A stretch of 64,000 nt of DNA from Sphingopyxis panaciterrae. GTDB lineage: Bacteria > Pseudomonadota > Alphaproteobacteria > Sphingomonadales > Sphingomonadaceae. The stretch's first letter is position 1, and every line of letters starts with the position of its first letter. Under the pieces are notes generated by a model. That model was not told the origin of the DNA and searched no databases. It was given only the letters and a program-made list of their open reading frames with translations. The DNA is taken from assembly GCF_011762125.1 (NCBI RefSeq), contig NZ_JAASQN010000001.1:1302001-1366000 (forward strand), given 5' to 3'. Positions 52,709 to 61,085 of the stretch are shown here, in pieces. Position numbers and translations under genes: made by a program.

Positions 52709-54169
52709 TTAGCTCATCGCCGTGAGGCCGCTCAGCACCGCGAGCCCCAGGAAGGAGAAAAAGCCCATGATGTCGGTCAGGGTCGTCACGAAGACCGCCG
52801 ACGACACCGCCGGATCGACGTCGAACCGGTCGAGCGTCACCGGCACCAATATGCCGGCGAGGCCGGCGACCAGATTGTTGATCAGCATCGCCGATGCGAT
52901 GACGATACCGAGCAACGGATTCCCGAAAATCAAGGCGGTTCCGGTGCCGATCAAGATGCCAAGCGTCAGGCCGTTCACCGCTGCAATGCGGAATTCGCGC
53001 AAGATCATGCGCAACGTATTCGATGCGGTGAGCTGATTGGTCGCGATGGCGCGCACCGTGACGGCCAGCGTCTGGGTTCCCGCGTTGCCCCCCATTCCGG
53101 AAACGATCGGCATCAGCACCGCGAGCAGTGCGAATTTGGCGATCGCGCCCTCGAAGAAGCCGACGACCGACGCTGCCAGCATCGCTGTGCCGAGGTTGAC
53201 GACCAGCCAGCTCAAGCGGGTCCGGATCGTCATGATGATCGGCTCGTTGATGTCGCCGTCGCCGGCGCCCGACAGGCGCAATATGTCTTCGCCCGCCTCT
53301 TCCTGGATGATGTGGACGATGTCGTCGACCGTGATCATGCCGACGAGGCGACCGGACTTGTCGATGACCGCCGCCGAGATGAGCGCATATTTCTGAAAGC
53401 GCAGCGCAACCTCTTCCTGATCCATGTCGATCGGGATCAGTGTCTGCTCGCGCTTCATCACATCGCTGATCGCGATATCGCGCGGGGTACGCAGAATCCA
53501 GCTGAGCTGGCAGGTGCCGACCGGTTTATGCATCGGATCGACGACGAAGATTTCCCAGAAGTCGCTCGTCAGGTCGGTGTCTTCGCGCAGCCGGTCGATG
53601 ACGTCGCCGACGGTTGCATGTTCGGGTACCGCGACGAGGTCGCGCTGCATCAGGCGACCGGCCGATTCCTCCGGGAACGACAGCGCGTCCTCGATCGCGG
53701 CGCGATCCTCGGGCTCCATCGCCTCGAGCACCGCCTGCTGATCGTCGGCCTCCATGTCCTCGATGATCGCGACGGCGTCGTCGGTATCGAGTTCGGAGGC
53801 GAGTTCGGCCACTTGCTCCGGCGCGAGAAGATCGATTAGTTCTTCGCGCACATAATCGTTCATTTCCGCCAGCACGTCGGCGGACAGCATGTCGCCGAGC
53901 ACGGCGGCGAGCATCGGGCGTTCGTCGGCGCGCGCGAGTTCGAACAGGTCGGCGATGTCGGCGGGGTGCAGGCGGCCGACCCGTTCGCGCGCGGCCTCGC
54001 TTTCGCCGGCCTCGGCAAGCTCGATGACGTCGCGGACGAATTCGGGCTTCAGCCGGTCGTCCTCGTCGAGTTCGGTTGCCGCCTCGCGCATGTTCGAATC
54101 GCGTTCGGGGTCGCGATCGTCGATGATGGCCTCGTCATTGGGGGGCGGGGAGTCTTCGCGTTTGTCCAT
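52709..54169 (-). CDS. mgtE: Magnesium transporter MgtE
   Basis: A 486-residue Mg2+ channel. An acidic N-terminal leader, the cytosolic MgtE N domain (about 60-165, LHPADIADLFELA near 68), two CBS domains (about 175-300, with LMQRDLVAVPEHATVGDVI and VGMITVDDIVHII) and five helices from about 320 on, with the pore motif MPIVSGMGGNAGTQTLAV. It closes at high cytosolic Mg2+ through the N/CBS domains. ATG 54169 follows AGGGAGGACC and is favoured over a longer frame. An 8-base perfect hairpin lies in the leader. Confidence 0.94.
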   Translation of the reverse strand: MDKREDSPPPNDEAIIDDRDPERDSNMREAATELDEDDRLKPEFVRDVIELAEAGESEAARERVGRLHPADIADLFELARADERPMLAAVLGDMLSADVLAEMNDYVREELIDLLAPEQVAELASELDTDDAVAIIEDMEADDQQAVLEAMEPEDRAAIEDALSFPEESAGRLMQRDLVAVPEHATVGDVIDRLREDTDLTSDFWEIFVVDPMHKPVGTCQLSWILRTPRDIAISDVMKREQTLIPIDMDQEEVALRFQKYALISAAVIDKSGRLVGMITVDDIVHIIQEEAGEDILRLSGAGDGDINEPIIMTIRTRLSWLVVNLGTAMLAASVVGFFEGAIAKFALLAVLMPIVSGMGGNAGTQTLAVTVRAIATNQLTASNTLRMILREFRIAAVNGLTLGILIGTGTALIFGNPLLGIVIASAMLINNLVAGLAGILVPVTLDRFDVDPAVSSAVFVTTLTDIMGFFSFLGLAVLSGLTAMS

Positions 54170-54206
54170 CGCGCGGTCCTCCCTGTCTCGTGCCGGCAAA
54201 GCGCCC

Positions 54207-54235
54207 GGCGGGCCGTGCCTCCCCCTAGGCCCGCC
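54207..54235 (-). promoter_or_regulatory. Leader hairpin upstream of mgtE
   Basis: GGCGGGCC and GGCCCGCC pair perfectly over 8 bases, 38-66 bases before the mgtE ATG. It does not resemble the M-box riboswitch of Gram-positive mgtE genes; a regulatory role is unproven. Confidence 0.35.
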
Positions 54236-54339
54236 TTCTCGATATGGCAACGGCGGGCGGGGGGGATCGGCAATTAATGCGTGGCTTTGGCGGCGCGCCT
54301 CGCTATGGCACCGCCAAATCCCCAATGCAGGAGCTTATC

Positions 54340-54789
54340 ATGGCAGACCAGACCCTCACCCTTTCGCTGTCGACCGGCGACGTCGTCATCCGCCTTCGCC
54401 CCGACCTCGCGCCGCAGCATGTCGAGCGGATCACGAGCCTCGCCAGCGAAGGCTTTTACGACGATGTCGTCTTCCACCGCGTGATCCCCGGCTTCATGGC
54501 GCAGGGCGGCGATCCGACGGGTACCGGCATGGGCGGCAGCCAGCTTCCCGACCTGCCGCAGGAATTCAGCAGCGAACCGCATGTCCGCGGTGTCTGCTCG
54601 ATGGCGCGGGCGCAGAACCCGAACAGCGCGAACAGCCAGTTCTTCATCTGCTTCGACGACGCACGCTTCCTCGATAACCAGTACACCGTCTGGGGCGAAG
54701 TGATTGAAGGCATGGAGAATGTCGATGCCCTGCCCAAGGGCGAGCCGCCGCGCGAACCCGGCAAGATCGTCAAGGCGACGGTTGCCTGA
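54340..54789 (+). CDS. Peptidyl-prolyl cis-trans isomerase, cyclophilin type
   Basis: A 149-residue cyclophilin. The active-site arginine and signature FHRVIPGFMAQGGDPTGTGM lie near 46-65, NSANSQFFICFDDA near 106 and the conserved Trp in YTVWGEVIEGM near 123. There is no signal peptide, so it is a cytosolic PpiB-type folding helper. CAGGAGC precedes the ATG, and a strong terminator follows. Confidence 0.94.
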   Translation: MADQTLTLSLSTGDVVIRLRPDLAPQHVERITSLASEGFYDDVVFHRVIPGFMAQGGDPTGTGMGGSQLPDLPQEFSSEPHVRGVCSMARAQNPNSANSQFFICFDDARFLDNQYTVWGEVIEGMENVDALPKGEPPREPGKIVKATVA

Positions 54790-54793
54790 CGTG

Positions 54794-54822
54794 AAAATCC
54801 CTGCTTCGGCGGGGATTTTTTT
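54794..54822 (+). terminator. Rho-independent terminator after the cyclophilin gene
   Basis: AAAATCCCTGC-TTCG-GCGGGGATTTT, an 11-base stem with a stable TTCG loop and one wobble, followed by further Ts. It lies directly before the stop of the convergent gene. Confidence 0.9.
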
Positions 54823-55947
54823 CTAGTCGCCGATGAAGCCGTTCAGCCTTTCGCAGGCGGCGATCCAGTCGGTCTTGAACAACTGGACGACCTGCCCGGC
54901 GCCCATCGCTTCGTTCATCAGCCCGACGCCCTGGCCGACCCAATAGGTTGCGAGCGTTTTGGCGCCTTCATGACCGACTTCGGACAATTTATCGACCTTG
55001 CGCAGCGCGGGCTCGCTGACCAGCGATTGGAGCGGCATCGGCAGCGGTTTCGGCGCGCCTTCGGCCTCCCATGCGTCGGTCCATGGCGAGCGGAGCTGGC
55101 GTGACGGCTTGCCCGTCCGGCTCTTCGACCGCACCGTGTCGCGCGACGAGGCGGCCAGCATCTTCTCCTTCACCACCGGATTGGTTTCGGCCTCGGCGGT
55201 GGTGAGCCACACCGATCCGGTCCAGGCGCCATGCGCGCCCATCGCCATCGCCGCCGCCATCTGGCGCCCGGTGACGATGCCGCCCGCGGCGAGGATCGGC
55301 GTGTCGGCGCCGACCGCCGCGACCGCGGCCGCAACCTCGGGGACCAGCACCATCGTCGCGACCTCGCCGCAGTGACCGCCGGCCTCGCCGCCCGCGACCA
55401 CCAGGATGTCGACGCCGGCGCGCACCTGCGTCAGCGCATGGTCGCGCGTACCGACGAGCGCCGCGACCGGGACATCGTGGCGCTTGCCGAGTTCGAGCAT
55501 CAGCGGCGGCGGGACACCCAGCGCATTGGCGATCAGCTTGATCGGATGGCGAAAGGCGACTTCGAGCAGCGCGGCGGCGCCGGCGTCGCTCATATTGTCG
55601 CCAAGGCTGGAGGAGACGCCGCCAACGCTGTTGCTGTCGACACCGTGCTTTTCGAGCAGGCTCGCGATGAAGGCCTTGTGCTCTTCGGGGATCGCCGGGC
55701 ACGGAGCTTTTTCCTCACCTTTGCCCGCAAAGCTGTTGGGAACGATCAGGTCGACGCCATAGGGGCGGCCGCCGATATGCGCGTCGATCCACGCCAGTTC
55801 CTCCTCGAGCCGTTCGGGTGGCAGCGATGCGGCACCGAACACACCCATGCCGCCGGCTTTCGACACCGCGACGACGACGTCGCGGCAGTGCGAAAAGGCG
55901 AGCAGCGGAAATTCGATGTCGAGCATCGCGCAGATGGGGGATTGCAT
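54823..55947 (-). CDS. NAD(P)H-dependent flavin oxidoreductase (nitronate monooxygenase family)
   Basis: A 374-residue FMN TIM-barrel enzyme of the 2-nitropropane dioxygenase family. LLAFSHCRDVVVAVSKAGGMG near 15, IVVAGGEAGGHCGEV-like FMN loop near 190 and PILAAGGIVTGRQMAAAMAMG near 217 are typical. It would oxidise alkyl nitronates or reduce a quinone/enoyl substrate; the sequence does not settle which. Unlike its relative at 5860 it has no C-terminal cysteine cluster. No partner gene is close. Confidence 0.9.
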   Translation of the reverse strand: MQSPICAMLDIEFPLLAFSHCRDVVVAVSKAGGMGVFGAASLPPERLEEELAWIDAHIGGRPYGVDLIVPNSFAGKGEEKAPCPAIPEEHKAFIASLLEKHGVDSNSVGGVSSSLGDNMSDAGAAALLEVAFRHPIKLIANALGVPPPLMLELGKRHDVPVAALVGTRDHALTQVRAGVDILVVAGGEAGGHCGEVATMVLVPEVAAAVAAVGADTPILAAGGIVTGRQMAAAMAMGAHGAWTGSVWLTTAEAETNPVVKEKMLAASSRDTVRSKSRTGKPSRQLRSPWTDAWEAEGAPKPLPMPLQSLVSEPALRKVDKLSEVGHEGAKTLATYWVGQGVGLMNEAMGAGQVVQLFKTDWIAACERLNGFIGD

Positions 55948-56042
55948 GGGGACCTCTCCAATTCGTTATTTGCACCCATGTCAGCGACAGTTGACGTAAA
56001 CGTCAAGTTGATTTGCGCGGGGCAGTCTTTATCGCGGACGGC

Positions 56043-56891
56043 ATGACCGATTTTACGCTCCCCGACTTCGACCTCGATGCCTTTGTCCGCGCCACTTTGG
56101 CTGAGGATCTGGGGGCTGGCGGCGACGTCACGTCGATGGCGACGATCCCGGCCGAGGCGCGTTTCGACGGGGTGATGGACAGCCGCGATGCGATCACCGT
56201 CGCGGGGCTGCCGATCGCGACAAGTTTCTTTCGCGCGCTCGATCCTGTCATGGAGATCGAAATTCTGGTCGAAGAGGGCGTACAGGTGGCGCCCGGCACC
56301 GACCTGATCCGCCTGTCGGGCAAGGCGCGCGCGATGCTGACCGCCGAGCGATCGGCGCTCAACACGGTCCAGCATCTGTCGGGAATCGCGACGATGACGC
56401 GCGAATATGTCGATGCGATCGCCGGGACGGGCGCGGTGCTGCTCGACACGCGCAAGACGATTCCGGGCCTCAGGGTGCTCGAAAAATATGCGACGCGGAT
56501 GGGCGGCGCGACGAATCATCGCATGGGCCTGTGGGATGCAGCGATGATCAAGGACAATCATGTCGCGGTCGCCGGATCGGTCGAGGAAGCGGTGCGCCGC
56601 GCGGTCGATGCGGGAATCGAAAACATCATCGTCGAAGTCGACCGCGTCGATCAGGTCGTGGGCGCGCTTGGCGCCGGGGCGACGCACCTGCTGCTCGACA
56701 ATATGGACCTGGCGGGCTTGCGCGAATCGGTCGCGCTCGTCGCTGGACGCGTCCCGACCGAGGCATCGGGCGGGGTGCGGTTAGACACGATCCGCGCGAT
56801 CGCCGAGACAGGCGTGACCTATGTTTCGGTCGGCCGCCTGACCCAGTCGGCGCCCGCCGCCGATATCGGGCTCGATTTTGCGCTGGCTTGA
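56043..56891 (+). CDS. nadC: Nicotinate-nucleotide pyrophosphorylase (carboxylating)
   Basis: A 282-residue quinolinate phosphoribosyltransferase that makes nicotinate mononucleotide in NAD synthesis. The PRPP/quinolinate residues appear in NTVQHLSGIATMTREYV near 105, DTRKTIPGLRVLEKYA near 130, LWDAAMIKDNHV near 162 and EVDRVDQV near 198. Family length is normal. The next gene's only available start overlaps its end. nadA and nadB are not in the window. Confidence 0.94.
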   Translation: MTDFTLPDFDLDAFVRATLAEDLGAGGDVTSMATIPAEARFDGVMDSRDAITVAGLPIATSFFRALDPVMEIEILVEEGVQVAPGTDLIRLSGKARAMLTAERSALNTVQHLSGIATMTREYVDAIAGTGAVLLDTRKTIPGLRVLEKYATRMGGATNHRMGLWDAAMIKDNHVAVAGSVEEAVRRAVDAGIENIIVEVDRVDQVVGALGAGATHLLLDNMDLAGLRESVALVAGRVPTEASGGVRLDTIRAIAETGVTYVSVGRLTQSAPAADIGLDFALA

Positions 56892-57690
56892 TTTGCCCGT
56901 CGCCCCCGCGCAGGCGGGGGCCGCAATCGACCTTGCTCTACCTTGCCAGCGGCCCCCGCCTGCGTGGGGGCGACGGGTCATATCCGGCGCCGTCCTTGCG
57001 CTGCTCCTCGCGCCCACCGCCGCCGCTGCCCAGGCTTTGGCTTGCAAACTTCCCGACCGGGTTGCAGTTCCGCGCCTAGAGCAACCGCGGCGCGGCGAGC
57101 CGGTGCGCAAGCCGCCGATCGCCGGTTATCTGTTAGCCATGAGCTGGTCGCCGCAGCATTGCGCGACCGTCCGCAATCCGAAGGACGCGCGCGACCGTTT
57201 CCAATGTGCGGGCGACAATGGCCGTTTCGGCTGGGTACTGCACGGCCTGTGGCCCGAGGCGGCGAACCCGGGCTATCCGCAATGGTGCCGCCCCGCGAAG
57301 ATCGTGCCGCAGCCGGTGCTGCGCCGCCATATGTGCATGACGCCCTCGGCGCAGCTGCTCCAGCATGAATGGGCCAAGCATGGGACGTGCATGAGCCCGC
57401 ATCCCGCCGCCTATTTTCGCGCTTCGGAGCTGATGTTCGGCGCCGTCCGCTTTCCCGACATGAAGAAGCTTGCGGCCCAGCCGCAGACGGCGGGAAGCAT
57501 CCGCCGCGCTTTCGCCGCCGCGAACAAGGGGGTTGCCGAACCGATGATCGCGGTCGCGATCGACGACAAGGGCTGGCTGGACGAAGTGCGTTTCTGCCTG
57601 GGTCCGCGCATGCGGCCGCAGCGGTGCAAGCCGTTTCAGGCCGGCGCGCGCGACCAGCGCAGCGTCCGCATTCGTCCGATGCCGCGTTAG
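56878..57690 (+). CDS. Ribonuclease T2 family protein
   Basis: A secreted RNase of the T2 family, up to 270 residues. The two active-site blocks are clear: CAS I in WVLHGLWPEAANPGY and CAS II in HEWAKHGTCMSP, each with its catalytic His. Several cysteines fit the family's disulfides. A signal-like stretch VISGAVLALLLAPTAAAAQ follows two Arg. The start is odd: between the nadC end and this stretch the frame holds no ATG or GTG, only TTG at 56878 and 56893, and it reads through a REP palindrome (56896-56977). Its role would be RNA scavenging in the periplasm or outside. Confidence 0.85.
   Translation: MRWLDLPVAPAQAGAAIDLALPCQRPPPAWGRRVISGAVLALLLAPTAAAAQALACKLPDRVAVPRLEQPRRGEPVRKPPIAGYLLAMSWSPQHCATVRNPKDARDRFQCAGDNGRFGWVLHGLWPEAANPGYPQWCRPAKIVPQPVLRRHMCMTPSAQLLQHEWAKHGTCMSPHPAAYFRASELMFGAVRFPDMKKLAAQPQTAGSIRRAFAAANKGVAEPMIAVAIDDKGWLDEVRFCLGPRMRPQRCKPFQAGARDQRSVRIRPMPR
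56896..56977. repeat. Near-perfect palindrome inside the RNase T2 5' region
   Basis: Left arm 56896-56922 and right arm 56951-56977 (core GTCGCCCCCGCGCAGGCGGG) pair at 26 of 27 positions around a 28-base spacer. It is a third REP family and lies within the open frame of the RNase gene. Confidence 0.85.
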
Positions 57691-57764
57691 AGGACAGACT
57701 CTGAAAAGCACCGCATTACCGAATCATACCCCGGTTTGTGTCCCGTGATGGAACGTTGCCGGCG

Positions 57765-57779
57765 TTAACCCTTTTTTAA
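57765..57779 (+). promoter_or_regulatory. CtrA-type operator
   Basis: TTAA-CCCTTTT-TTAA is an exact match to the alphaproteobacterial CtrA consensus TTAA-N7-TTAA. A third TTAA half-site follows at about 57793. It lies 38 bases before the ATG of the small protein at 57818. CtrA is the cell-cycle response regulator; the assignment is by motif only. Confidence 0.6.
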
Positions 57780-57817
57780 CCTTACCGGACCGTTAACGAT
57801 GTCCTAGCTTGTCCGGC

Positions 57818-58045
57818 ATGGACAGCGAAGATCGCATCGATATCCGGAATCGGGTCCGCCAGCATGGTGCGCGCCAGCTCGTCATCGCGCGAATGATCGC
57901 GCCGGACGACTGGCAGGGCGAATTGCGCCGCGCGCTGGTCAGCGATCGTGTGTCGCAGCATTTCTGGAATGGCGGCAGCGACCTGCGGCTGTTTCTGGAA
58001 AGCTTCGCGATCTTCTTCACCGCGACGATGATGTTCTTGATCTAG
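57818..58045 (+). CDS. Small conserved-looking protein with C-terminal membrane segment
   Basis: A 75-residue protein: a charged N-terminal half (MDSEDRIDIRNRVRQHGARQ), a middle with PDDWQGELRRALVSDRVS, and a hydrophobic end LESFAIFFTATMMFLI that could insert in the membrane. Codon use matches the neighbours. I recognise no named family. Its position just behind a CtrA-type site suggests cell-cycle or motility control (inference). Confidence 0.7.
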   Translation: MDSEDRIDIRNRVRQHGARQLVIARMIAPDDWQGELRRALVSDRVSQHFWNGGSDLRLFLESFAIFFTATMMFLI

Positions 58046-58080
58046 GGTAGGTTTCGGGCGGCAGCTGCCATTCTCTTTTT

Positions 58081-58194
58081 CGTCACCCCGGACTCGATCC
58101 GGGGTCCCGCTGGACGTTGAAACCTGTGCTACCGTCAAACAAGCGGGATCCCGGGTCAAGGCGGAAGAGCCACGGGTCTCCTCCGTGGATGACG
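58081..58194. repeat. REP palindrome with an inserted second hairpin
   Basis: The left arm CGTCACCCCGGACTCGATCC is intact, but the right arm GCGGGATCCCGGGTCAAG breaks off and resumes as GGATGACG. The intruding bases contain their own small palindrome CCACGG ... CCGTGG. It looks like a chimera of two repeat types. Confidence 0.65.
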
Positions 58195-58259
58195 AAGGTG
58201 AGTTGAATGCATGACAGTTCACCACCCCGAAGCCCGTTGGCCGAACCCCGATCAGCCCT

Positions 58260-59531
58260 TCAATCGCAGGCCTTGTGCAGCTTCCACGCCAGCAGCGCTG
58301 ACACCAGGCACATCGCCGCGACCATCAGCAAGGTGTTGTCGATCGTCAGCCCGGTGCCGATCAGGACGCTGAGCAAAAGCGTCGCCGCGACCATGAAGCC
58401 CGAGTTGACGATATTGTTCGCGGCGACGGTTCGCGCGGTCTGTGATTTGGAAACGGTCGTGGTCAGGAAGGCGTAGAGCGGGACGACGAACATGCCGCCC
58501 GCGATAGCGATGCCCAGCAGGTCGAGGATGATCCGGTCGCCCGCCGTCAGCGACAGGAATTCGCGCCAGTTCATCAGCGTGCCGTCGATATGGACCCAAT
58601 GGGTGACCGACCACCAGAGGTCGAGCACGAACAGCCCCATGACGATCACCGACCCCGGCGAATAGCGCGCGGAGACATGGCCCTTGAGCAATCGGTTGAC
58701 GATGATCGATCCGATCGCGACGCCGACCGAGAATATCGCGGTGAACAGCGTCGCGACGGTGTTGTCGCCGCCGAGCGCATTCTTGACCAGCGGCGGGAAT
58801 TGCGCCGCGAGGATGGCGCCGATCGCCCAGAAGAAGCTGATCGACACGATCGCGAGGAACAGCCGCGGAATATGCATCGTCGAATTGACGATCTGCCATG
58901 ACGAGCGGAAGACATTATGGTCGATGACCAGCCCTTCGGCTTCCTTTTCAGGCGGCGCCGCGGGAACGAAGTTGGCGGTCATCCGACCGATCACGGCAAC
59001 GAGAATGATACCCGGAATGGCGAAATGCGGCGGGGTCAGCCCGCCGACGATCGATCCGCCGAGGATCGCGATATAGGTTCCGGCCTCGACCCAGCCGGTG
59101 CCGGCGAGCACCTCATCCTCTTCCAGATGCTGCGGCAGGATCGCATATTTGATCGGGCCGAAGAAGGTCGAGTGCATCCCCATCGCGAACAGCGCGAGCA
59201 GCATCACGGGGACGAGGTGGAACCAGATGCCGATGCCGCCGACGATCATGATGAAGATTTCGGCCGATTTGATGATGCGGATCATCCGCGTCTTGTCGGT
59301 GCTGTCGGCGAGTTGCCCGGCGAGCGCCGAAAAGAGGAAGAAGGGCAGGATGAACAGCCCGCCCGCGAGCGCGTTGAACCACGCCTCGGTCTCCGGATCC
59401 TTGTAGATGGTGAAGGTGACGAGGATCACCATCGCCATCTTGTAGAAATTGTCGTTGAAGGCGTTGAGGAACTGCGTCGCGAAGAGGGGCAGGAACCGGC
59501 GTTGCTTCATCAGCGCGAAGGAACCGGTCAT
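58260..59531 (-). CDS. MFS transporter, LplT-like
   Basis: A 423-residue, 12-helix major facilitator. FLPLFATQFLNAFNDNFYKM near 15, FGPIKYAILPQHL near 128 and GWVEAGTYIAILGG near 150 are the hallmarks of LplT, the lysophospholipid flippase that works with acyl-ACP synthetase Aas in Gram-negatives. No aas gene follows in the window. ATG 59531 begins MTGSFALMKQRRF; a longer frame start is less likely. It could also be a drug or siderophore exporter. Confidence 0.88.
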   Translation of the reverse strand: MTGSFALMKQRRFLPLFATQFLNAFNDNFYKMAMVILVTFTIYKDPETEAWFNALAGGLFILPFFLFSALAGQLADSTDKTRMIRIIKSAEIFIMIVGGIGIWFHLVPVMLLALFAMGMHSTFFGPIKYAILPQHLEEDEVLAGTGWVEAGTYIAILGGSIVGGLTPPHFAIPGIILVAVIGRMTANFVPAAPPEKEAEGLVIDHNVFRSSWQIVNSTMHIPRLFLAIVSISFFWAIGAILAAQFPPLVKNALGGDNTVATLFTAIFSVGVAIGSIIVNRLLKGHVSARYSPGSVIVMGLFVLDLWWSVTHWVHIDGTLMNWREFLSLTAGDRIILDLLGIAIAGGMFVVPLYAFLTTTVSKSQTARTVAANNIVNSGFMVAATLLLSVLIGTGLTIDNTLLMVAAMCLVSALLAWKLHKACD

Positions 59532-59666
59532 TGAAAACCCAATCTTGTAAACCAACTATCCGATACCATTTCGCCCATCGGGCAAACTGGTTGTGACCCC
59601 GGGGGCTTATCGGGTAGGGCAGTCAGGGTCAAAGCCCATTTTGGAACGGACACGTCGACGGGGATC

Positions 59667-60239
59667 ATGCTGAGCCTTCCCAATCTTTTAACCCTGTCGC
59701 GCATATTGGCGGTTCCTATCCTGTTGTTCCTGTTGTGGCCGGGGGTCGCCGAGGGATCGCACCAGCCGAAGCCATTCGATTATGCCTTCGCCTTCGGCCT
59801 CTACTGTCTGATGGGCATTACCGATTATTTTGACGGCTATGTTGCACGCTCGCGCGGCATCGTGTCGCGGCTCGGCGCCTTTCTCGATCCGATCGCCGAC
59901 AAGATCATGATCGCGGCGGTCATCCTGCTGCTGGTCTTTACCCGCGACATCACCGGTTATCACGTCATCGCGGCGCTGATGATCCTGCTGCGCGAGATCA
60001 TCGTGTCGGGGCTGCGCGAATTTCTCGCGACCTTGCAAGTGTCGATGCCGGTGACGCAGCTCGCCAAGTGGAAGACGACCTTCCAGCTCGTCTCGTTCGG
60101 CGCCTTGATCCTGGCCGGTGCCTTGCCGGCGATGATATGGATCAAGACTGTCGGGCTGGTGACGCTGTGGGGCGCCGCGGTGCTGACGCTGATCACCGGC
60201 TGGGACTATCTGCGCGTCGGCCTCAAGCATATGGATTGA
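59667..60239 (+). CDS. pgsA: CDP-diacylglycerol-glycerol-3-phosphate 3-phosphatidyltransferase
   Basis: A 190-residue membrane enzyme that makes phosphatidylglycerol phosphate. The CDP-alcohol phosphatidyltransferase motif is complete: DYFDGYVARSRG then GAFLDPIADK, with all the metal-binding Asp. Four or five helices span it. It is 7 bases upstream of moaD, an odd pairing also common in sphingomonads. Confidence 0.95.
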   Translation: MLSLPNLLTLSRILAVPILLFLLWPGVAEGSHQPKPFDYAFAFGLYCLMGITDYFDGYVARSRGIVSRLGAFLDPIADKIMIAAVILLLVFTRDITGYHVIAALMILLREIIVSGLREFLATLQVSMPVTQLAKWKTTFQLVSFGALILAGALPAMIWIKTVGLVTLWGAAVLTLITGWDYLRVGLKHMD

Positions 60240-60246
60240 ACCGGTC

Positions 60247-60501
60247 ATGCTGCAGATCAGCTATTTCGCCTGGGTGCGCGAGCGGATGGGGGTTGCCGAG
60301 GAGGTGATCGCCTTGCCTGCCGGAGCCGCGACGGTCGGCGACCTGATCGCCTGGCTCGCGGCGCGCGACGAACGCGGGGCCCGCGCCTTTGCCGAGCCGC
60401 AGCGTATTCGCGCCGCGCTGGGCGGGGCGATGGTCGGCGCGGGCGCATCGATCGGCGATGCGCGCGAGATCGCGCTATTTCCTCCAGTGACGGGCGGATG
60501 A
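60247..60501 (+). CDS. moaD: Molybdopterin synthase small subunit
   Basis: An 84-residue ubiquitin-like sulfur carrier ending in the required Gly-Gly (PVTGG), which is thiocarboxylated to feed sulfur to cyclic pyranopterin. ISYFAWVRERMGVAEE opens the fold. Its stop overlaps the moaE ATG (ATGA). Confidence 0.94.
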   Translation: MLQISYFAWVRERMGVAEEVIALPAGAATVGDLIAWLAARDERGARAFAEPQRIRAALGGAMVGAGASIGDAREIALFPPVTGG

Positions 60502-60938
60502 TTCGCGTCGCGGTTCAGCCGGCCGCGATCGACGTGGCGGGTGCTTTGGCCGCGCACGATGCCGGCGGCCATGGTGCGAGCGCCAGCTTCATCGGCCGGG
60601 TGCGCGGCGACGACGGGCTGACCGAATTGTTCCTCGACCATCATCCGGTGCTGACCGCGGGCGGGCTGGAGGAACTGGCGACGCAGGCGGCGGCACGCTG
60701 GAAGCTCGGTGCGCTGACGCTGATCCACCGTATCGGCGCGATGGCACCCGGCGATACGATCGTCCTTGTCCTCGCGAGCAGCCCGCATCGCGCCGAGGCG
60801 CTGGCGGCGTGCGAATATCTGATCGACCGGCTGAAGACCGATGTGATGCTGTGGAAGCGCGAAAGTTTCGCCGATGGGCGCGTGTCGTGGGTCGAGCAGC
60901 GCGAGGGTGATCATGCGCGCGCGGGGCGGTGGATGTGA
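60498..60938 (+). CDS. moaE: Molybdopterin synthase catalytic subunit
   Basis: A 146-residue protein, the large subunit that makes molybdopterin. GASASFIGRVRGDDG near 26, LFLDHHPVLTAGGLEELA near 45 and the active-site Lys region LKTDVMLWKRESF near 113-125 are in place. It is coupled with moaD. No moaA or moaC lies nearby. Confidence 0.94.
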   Translation: MIRVAVQPAAIDVAGALAAHDAGGHGASASFIGRVRGDDGLTELFLDHHPVLTAGGLEELATQAAARWKLGALTLIHRIGAMAPGDTIVLVLASSPHRAEALAACEYLIDRLKTDVMLWKRESFADGRVSWVEQREGDHARAGRWM

Positions 60939-60946
60939 ACTAATTC

Positions 60947-61066
60947 GTCATTGCGAGCGAAGCGAAGCGATCCAGGGCGGTTTAAGCCTACTCTGGATTG
61001 CTTCGCTCGCGCAACGCGCGAGTTTATCCTGAGCGCCTGCAAGGCAGTCGAAGGGCTCGCAATGAC
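60947..61066. repeat. REP palindrome, GTCATTGCGAGC family
   Basis: Outer arms GTCATTGCGAGC and GCTCGCAATGAC enclose inner sequence including CAGGGCGGTTTAAGCC, CTCTGGATTGCTTCGCTCGC and a short GCAGTCGAAGGGC tail, which is one arm of the TTCGACAAGC-type repeat. It sits between moaE and the convergent oxyR. Confidence 0.7.
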
Positions 61067-61085
61067 GGGGTTTTGCGACGGCGCG

